Made by a program: the position numbers and the translations under genes. Of a stretch of 23,456 bases of DNA, positions 21,030 through 23,456 are shown in pieces (position 1 is the stretch's first letter; every line of letters starts with the position of its first letter). Origin of the DNA: an uncultured Eubacteriales bacterium (GTDB lineage Bacteria; Bacillota; Clostridia; Oscillospirales; CAG-272); contig UQXK01000027.1 in NCBI GenBank assembly GCA_900544985.1, positions 1 to 23,456 on the forward strand, written 5' to 3'. The notes beneath the pieces are model-generated. The model was not told where the DNA came from. It saw only the letters and a list, made by a program, of their open reading frames with translations, and did not search any database.

Positions 21030-22322
21030 TTATTTTTTTGATTTTGCCAAAAATACAAAATAACGTATAATACCGAACAATACAGCTGCCAAAATTACGG
21101 ATATTAACATAATAAGCGAAGTTTTTCCGAAAAGAGCGGCTTTGAATGCGAGAAAACCGCTTCTTGCGGCATTTGTTTTTGTCACGAGGTCGCACGAAGC
21201 TATCTTCGTTTCGTTTCGGTATACATCTATTTTTCCTACGGTCTTTCCTTTTTCTATCGGAGCTTCAAGCTCTTTTTCGTAAATTTCGTATTTGTATTTT
21301 ATTTCGTTTTCGATGTCTGTATCATGTGGGAGAAAAGCGTATAAAGACGATCCAGGTACAACGCTTACATGGTCTGTCGTATCCGAAAGTGTTACTTTTA
21401 TTTCGCCGAAAATTTTCGATTCATCGAGGACTTTGGTCGTTTTATATTCTTTTACAGCCCATGTCAAAAGATTTTTTACATCGTCGTACGCATATATTCT
21501 TCCGTTTTCGTTTCTCGTTGCGCCCGAGCAAACGCATATGTATGAAAGGGAATATTCCGAAAGCGAGGATATTAGCATATAACCGAATGAGTCTGTATAG
21601 CTCATGCTTATTCCGTCGGCTTCTTTCCAATAATAGATAGACTGTGTCTGTTTTGAAAGAAAATAATTTTTTGTATAAACGGTACGAGAGGAATGTTTAT
21701 TCGTATCTTCTACGGTGTATTTTGTCGTGTTTGCGGCATCTTTGAAGATATCGTTTTTCATCGCATAGGAGACGAGCTTTACTGCATCTTTTGCTGTTGT
21801 ATAAGCTCCCTGAACATCAAGTCCGGTGGGGTTTTTGAACACTGTATCGGAAAGTCCTATCTCTTGCGCTTTTTTATTCATTTTTTCAGAAAATGATGCG
21901 ATATTTCCCGATATATCGTATGCAATCACATTTGCGGAATCGTTGCATCCGCCGACAAGCATTGTATATATCAGGTCTTTTGCGCTTATTTTCTCGGAAT
22001 TTAAAAGACCGAGGACGCCTGTTCCTTCGAGTCCCGAAAGCGCGTTTGATGTTACTGTTATATCTCTTTCTATATTTTTATAATGTTCGAGGGATATTAT
22101 CGCCGTCATTATTTTTGCAAGACCTGCGGGAGATATGTGTTCATTCGCATTTTTTTCGAACACGAACATATCGTTTTCTATATTATATACAACTGCATAT
22201 TTTGAGTTTATCTTGCTCTCATCATATGTTTTCGCACTTGATGTAAAAGAGAACATGAAAGATATAAGAAGCACAAATGCCGTTACAGATGAAAAAAGTT
22301 TTGCGCGTCTTGAAATCTTCAT
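21030..22322 (-). CDS. DacF-like S11 D,D-carboxypeptidase homologue lacking catalytic residues
   Basis: A 430-residue protein with the full layout of a class A low-molecular-weight penicillin-binding protein (peptidase S11): signal peptide or N-terminal helix (about 7-30), transpeptidase-like domain (about 35-265), a C-terminal beta-domain (about 290-370) and a C-terminal transmembrane helix (about 400-425). All three catalytic motifs are altered. SxxK is GLAK (residues 67-70), SxN is GCN (125-127) and KTG is SMS (239-241, in DGISMS). The surrounding family sequence is intact (PAGLAKIMTA, MLVGGCNDSAN, FKNPTGLD). The enzyme is therefore probably inactive and may bind or regulate other wall proteins. 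It begins 11 bp after ribF, with AAAGGAGG in the gap, so the two are co-transcribed. Confidence 0.85.
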   Translation of the reverse strand: MKISRRAKLFSSVTAFVLLISFMFSFTSSAKTYDESKINSKYAVVYNIENDMFVFEKNANEHISPAGLAKIMTAIISLEHYKNIERDITVTSNALSGLEGTGVLGLLNSEKISAKDLIYTMLVGGCNDSANVIAYDISGNIASFSEKMNKKAQEIGLSDTVFKNPTGLDVQGAYTTAKDAVKLVSYAMKNDIFKDAANTTKYTVEDTNKHSSRTVYTKNYFLSKQTQSIYYWKEADGISMSYTDSFGYMLISSLSEYSLSYICVCSGATRNENGRIYAYDDVKNLLTWAVKEYKTTKVLDESKIFGEIKVTLSDTTDHVSVVPGSSLYAFLPHDTDIENEIKYKYEIYEKELEAPIEKGKTVGKIDVYRNETKIASCDLVTKTNAARSGFLAFKAALFGKTSLIMLISVILAAVLFGIIRYFVFLAKSKK

Positions 22323-22333
22323 TTGTTCCTCCT

Positions 22334-23269
22334 TTATTTTTTTGCGAAATATTCTCTTATCTGATCCATGTTTCTTCGTATTTCTTCTGCGAGCTCTTCG
22401 ACGGAAGAAAACTTTATTTCCGGACGTATGAATTTATAGAAATCGACCTGTATTTTTTTGCCGTAAAGATATCCGCTGTAATCGAGTATGTGTGTTTCGC
22501 AGTTTATGTGTTTTTCTTTTTCTGTTATTGTGGGGCGTATTCCGACATTTGAAACGCCGATATATATTTCGTTCTCTACGTGGCAAAGGCACGCATAAAC
22601 GCCGAAACGCGGAATTGCGTAATTTTCGGGAAAAACCTGATTTATTGTAGGTATGCCTATCTTTCTTCCGAGCTTTCTTCCTTCCGTTACGGGTAGGAAT
22701 ATCGAAAAAGGATGACCGAGCAAATTGTTGGCTTTTTCTATTTCTCCTGCTTCTATGTTTCGTCTTATCAGAGTAGAGCTTACTACTTCTCCTTTTTCGG
22801 TATAAGGCGGAAGCACTGAAACATTTCTGTTTAACGAAGAATACACTTTTTCGAGAAGCGCGGGTGTACCTTCCGCTTTTTTGCCGAATGAGAAATTGAA
22901 TCCGCAGACAGCGTGTTTAACATTCAATTTTTCTGCGAGAATCTCTTTTGCGAAAATTTCCGGGGGAAGATCCGCAACTTTTTCGAAATCTTCGAGAATG
23001 GCGTAATCTATGCCGAATTCGGAGAATGCTTCGCATTTTTGTTCTACTGATGTCAGGATTTTTACCGTTTTATCGTTTCTGCAAATCCCGGGGTGGATTT
23101 TGAATGTCCAGACAGCGCTGATGTTTGTGCCGTATTCTTTTTTTGCGGCTTTTTTCAAAAGCTCCGCGTGCCCTTTATGCACCCCGTCAAAATTTCCGAG
23201 CGCGCACGAAAGAGAAGCGCCTTCCGGAAGAGTGTCCTCTTTTCCTGTTTTTAGGTTTATTACTGTCAT
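22334..23269 (-). CDS. ribF: Bifunctional riboflavin kinase / FAD synthetase
   Basis: A 311-residue RibF, which phosphorylates riboflavin to FMN and adenylates FMN to FAD in the cytoplasm. The N-terminal nucleotidyltransferase domain has GNFDGVHKGH (residues 25-34) and STLIRR near the end of that domain. The C-terminal kinase domain has GRKIGIPTIN, FGVYAC, GVSNVGIRPT and ETHILDYSGYLYGKKI. Length and domain order match the family. The start at 23269 follows AAAAGGAACA and lies about 23 bp after the predicted transcription start. It is the first gene of a probable operon with the DacF-like and small membrane-protein genes. The flavoenzyme at 15255-16925 is one local consumer of FAD. Confidence 0.95.
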   Translation of the reverse strand: MTVINLKTGKEDTLPEGASLSCALGNFDGVHKGHAELLKKAAKKEYGTNISAVWTFKIHPGICRNDKTVKILTSVEQKCEAFSEFGIDYAILEDFEKVADLPPEIFAKEILAEKLNVKHAVCGFNFSFGKKAEGTPALLEKVYSSLNRNVSVLPPYTEKGEVVSSTLIRRNIEAGEIEKANNLLGHPFSIFLPVTEGRKLGRKIGIPTINQVFPENYAIPRFGVYACLCHVENEIYIGVSNVGIRPTITEKEKHINCETHILDYSGYLYGKKIQVDFYKFIRPEIKFSSVEELAEEIRRNMDQIREYFAKK

Positions 23270-23298
23270 ATGTGTTCCTTTTGATTTTACTTATATTT

Positions 23299-23327
23299 AT
23301 AATATCCGTAAAAGATTGCTATGTCAA
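23299..23327 (-). promoter_or_regulatory. Promoter of ribF operon
   Basis: Minus-strand TTGACA (23322-23327), 17-bp spacer, TATTAT (23299-23304). The leader is short (about 23 nt), so no FMN riboswitch is present. Confidence 0.85.
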
Positions 23328-23366
23328 GAATTTTATGTTTTTATTGATATGAATAGCAACTGCAAA

Positions 23367-23456
23367 AAGCTTTTGCCCAAAATAAAGTGGTGTGTTCGTG
23401 TGAAAGTTTTGCGGATTTTTAAGGGGCTTTTTTAAAAGCCTCTTAAAGCAAGGTTT
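23367..23456 (-). repeat. Composite hairpin repeat, inverted partial copy 7 (cut by window end)
   Basis: On the minus strand this reads TTAAGAGGC/GCCCCTTAA (23419-23446 in plus coordinates), ATCCGCAAAACTTTC, then a CACACCACTTTATTTT lead and CAAAAGC. It is the junction between two units, in the opposite orientation to every other full copy in the window. It is cut by the window end. Confidence 0.75.

Noticed and set aside
23270..23330. Possible FMN riboswitch before ribF
   Set aside because: The -10 box is about 30 bp from the start codon, leaving no room for an aptamer.

Overview
The window looks like a chromosomal segment of a low-to-medium GC, strictly anaerobic, spore-forming Firmicute of class Clostridia. 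The pointers are strong AAGGAGG-type ribosome binding sites, TTGACA/TATAAT promoters (often with a TG extended -10), a rubrerythrin, a NifX-like MoFe-cluster protein, a LytM protein resembling SpoIIQ behind a forespore-type promoter, and Thr/Pro-rich lipoprotein linkers. The species cannot be named from sequence alone. No rRNA, tRNA, CRISPR array, transposase or phage structural gene was seen.

Layout. (1) 1-6450: three paralogous solute-binding lipoproteins in tandem on the minus strand, each with its own near-identical promoter, and separated by arrays of a composite intergenic repeat made of small hairpins. (2) 6800-8840: a fourth lipoprotein with a Thr/Pro repeat linker, then a SpoIIQ-like M23 protein. 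(3) 9090-11270: an M28 aminopeptidase and a HAD phosphatase, minus strand. (4) 11420-13640: a compact plus-strand XRE regulator / IbrA-YbdN-like PP-loop enzyme / IbrB-YbdM-like ParB-Srx protein operon with overlapping genes and its own promoter and terminator. This is the most system-like accessory unit here. (5) 13650-18030: redox and metal genes: rubrerythrin, DUF134 regulator, NifX-like protein, CoA-disulfide-reductase/rhodanese, a Crp/Fnr regulator and thioredoxin. (6) 18140-20180: a long, eukaryote-like GMP synthetase. (7) 20260-20720: more composite repeats. (8) 20690-23330: a probable operon of ribF, a DacF-like D,D-carboxypeptidase homologue with all three catalytic motifs lost, and a small membrane protein. 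An inverted partial repeat closes the window.

How it fits together. The Crp/Fnr, CoADR-rhodanese and thioredoxin genes look like a thiol/sulfur redox cluster. A perfect 15-bp TGTGAC-AAA-GTCACA palindrome sits about 42 bp upstream of the predicted thioredoxin transcription start, the class II activator position, and probably marks a target of the neighbouring regulator. DUF134 and NifX-like genes form a second metal-related pair behind a promoter framed by two CATATGATA repeats. The composite repeats keep their hairpins while the arm sequences change between copies, which points to selection on structure rather than on sequence.
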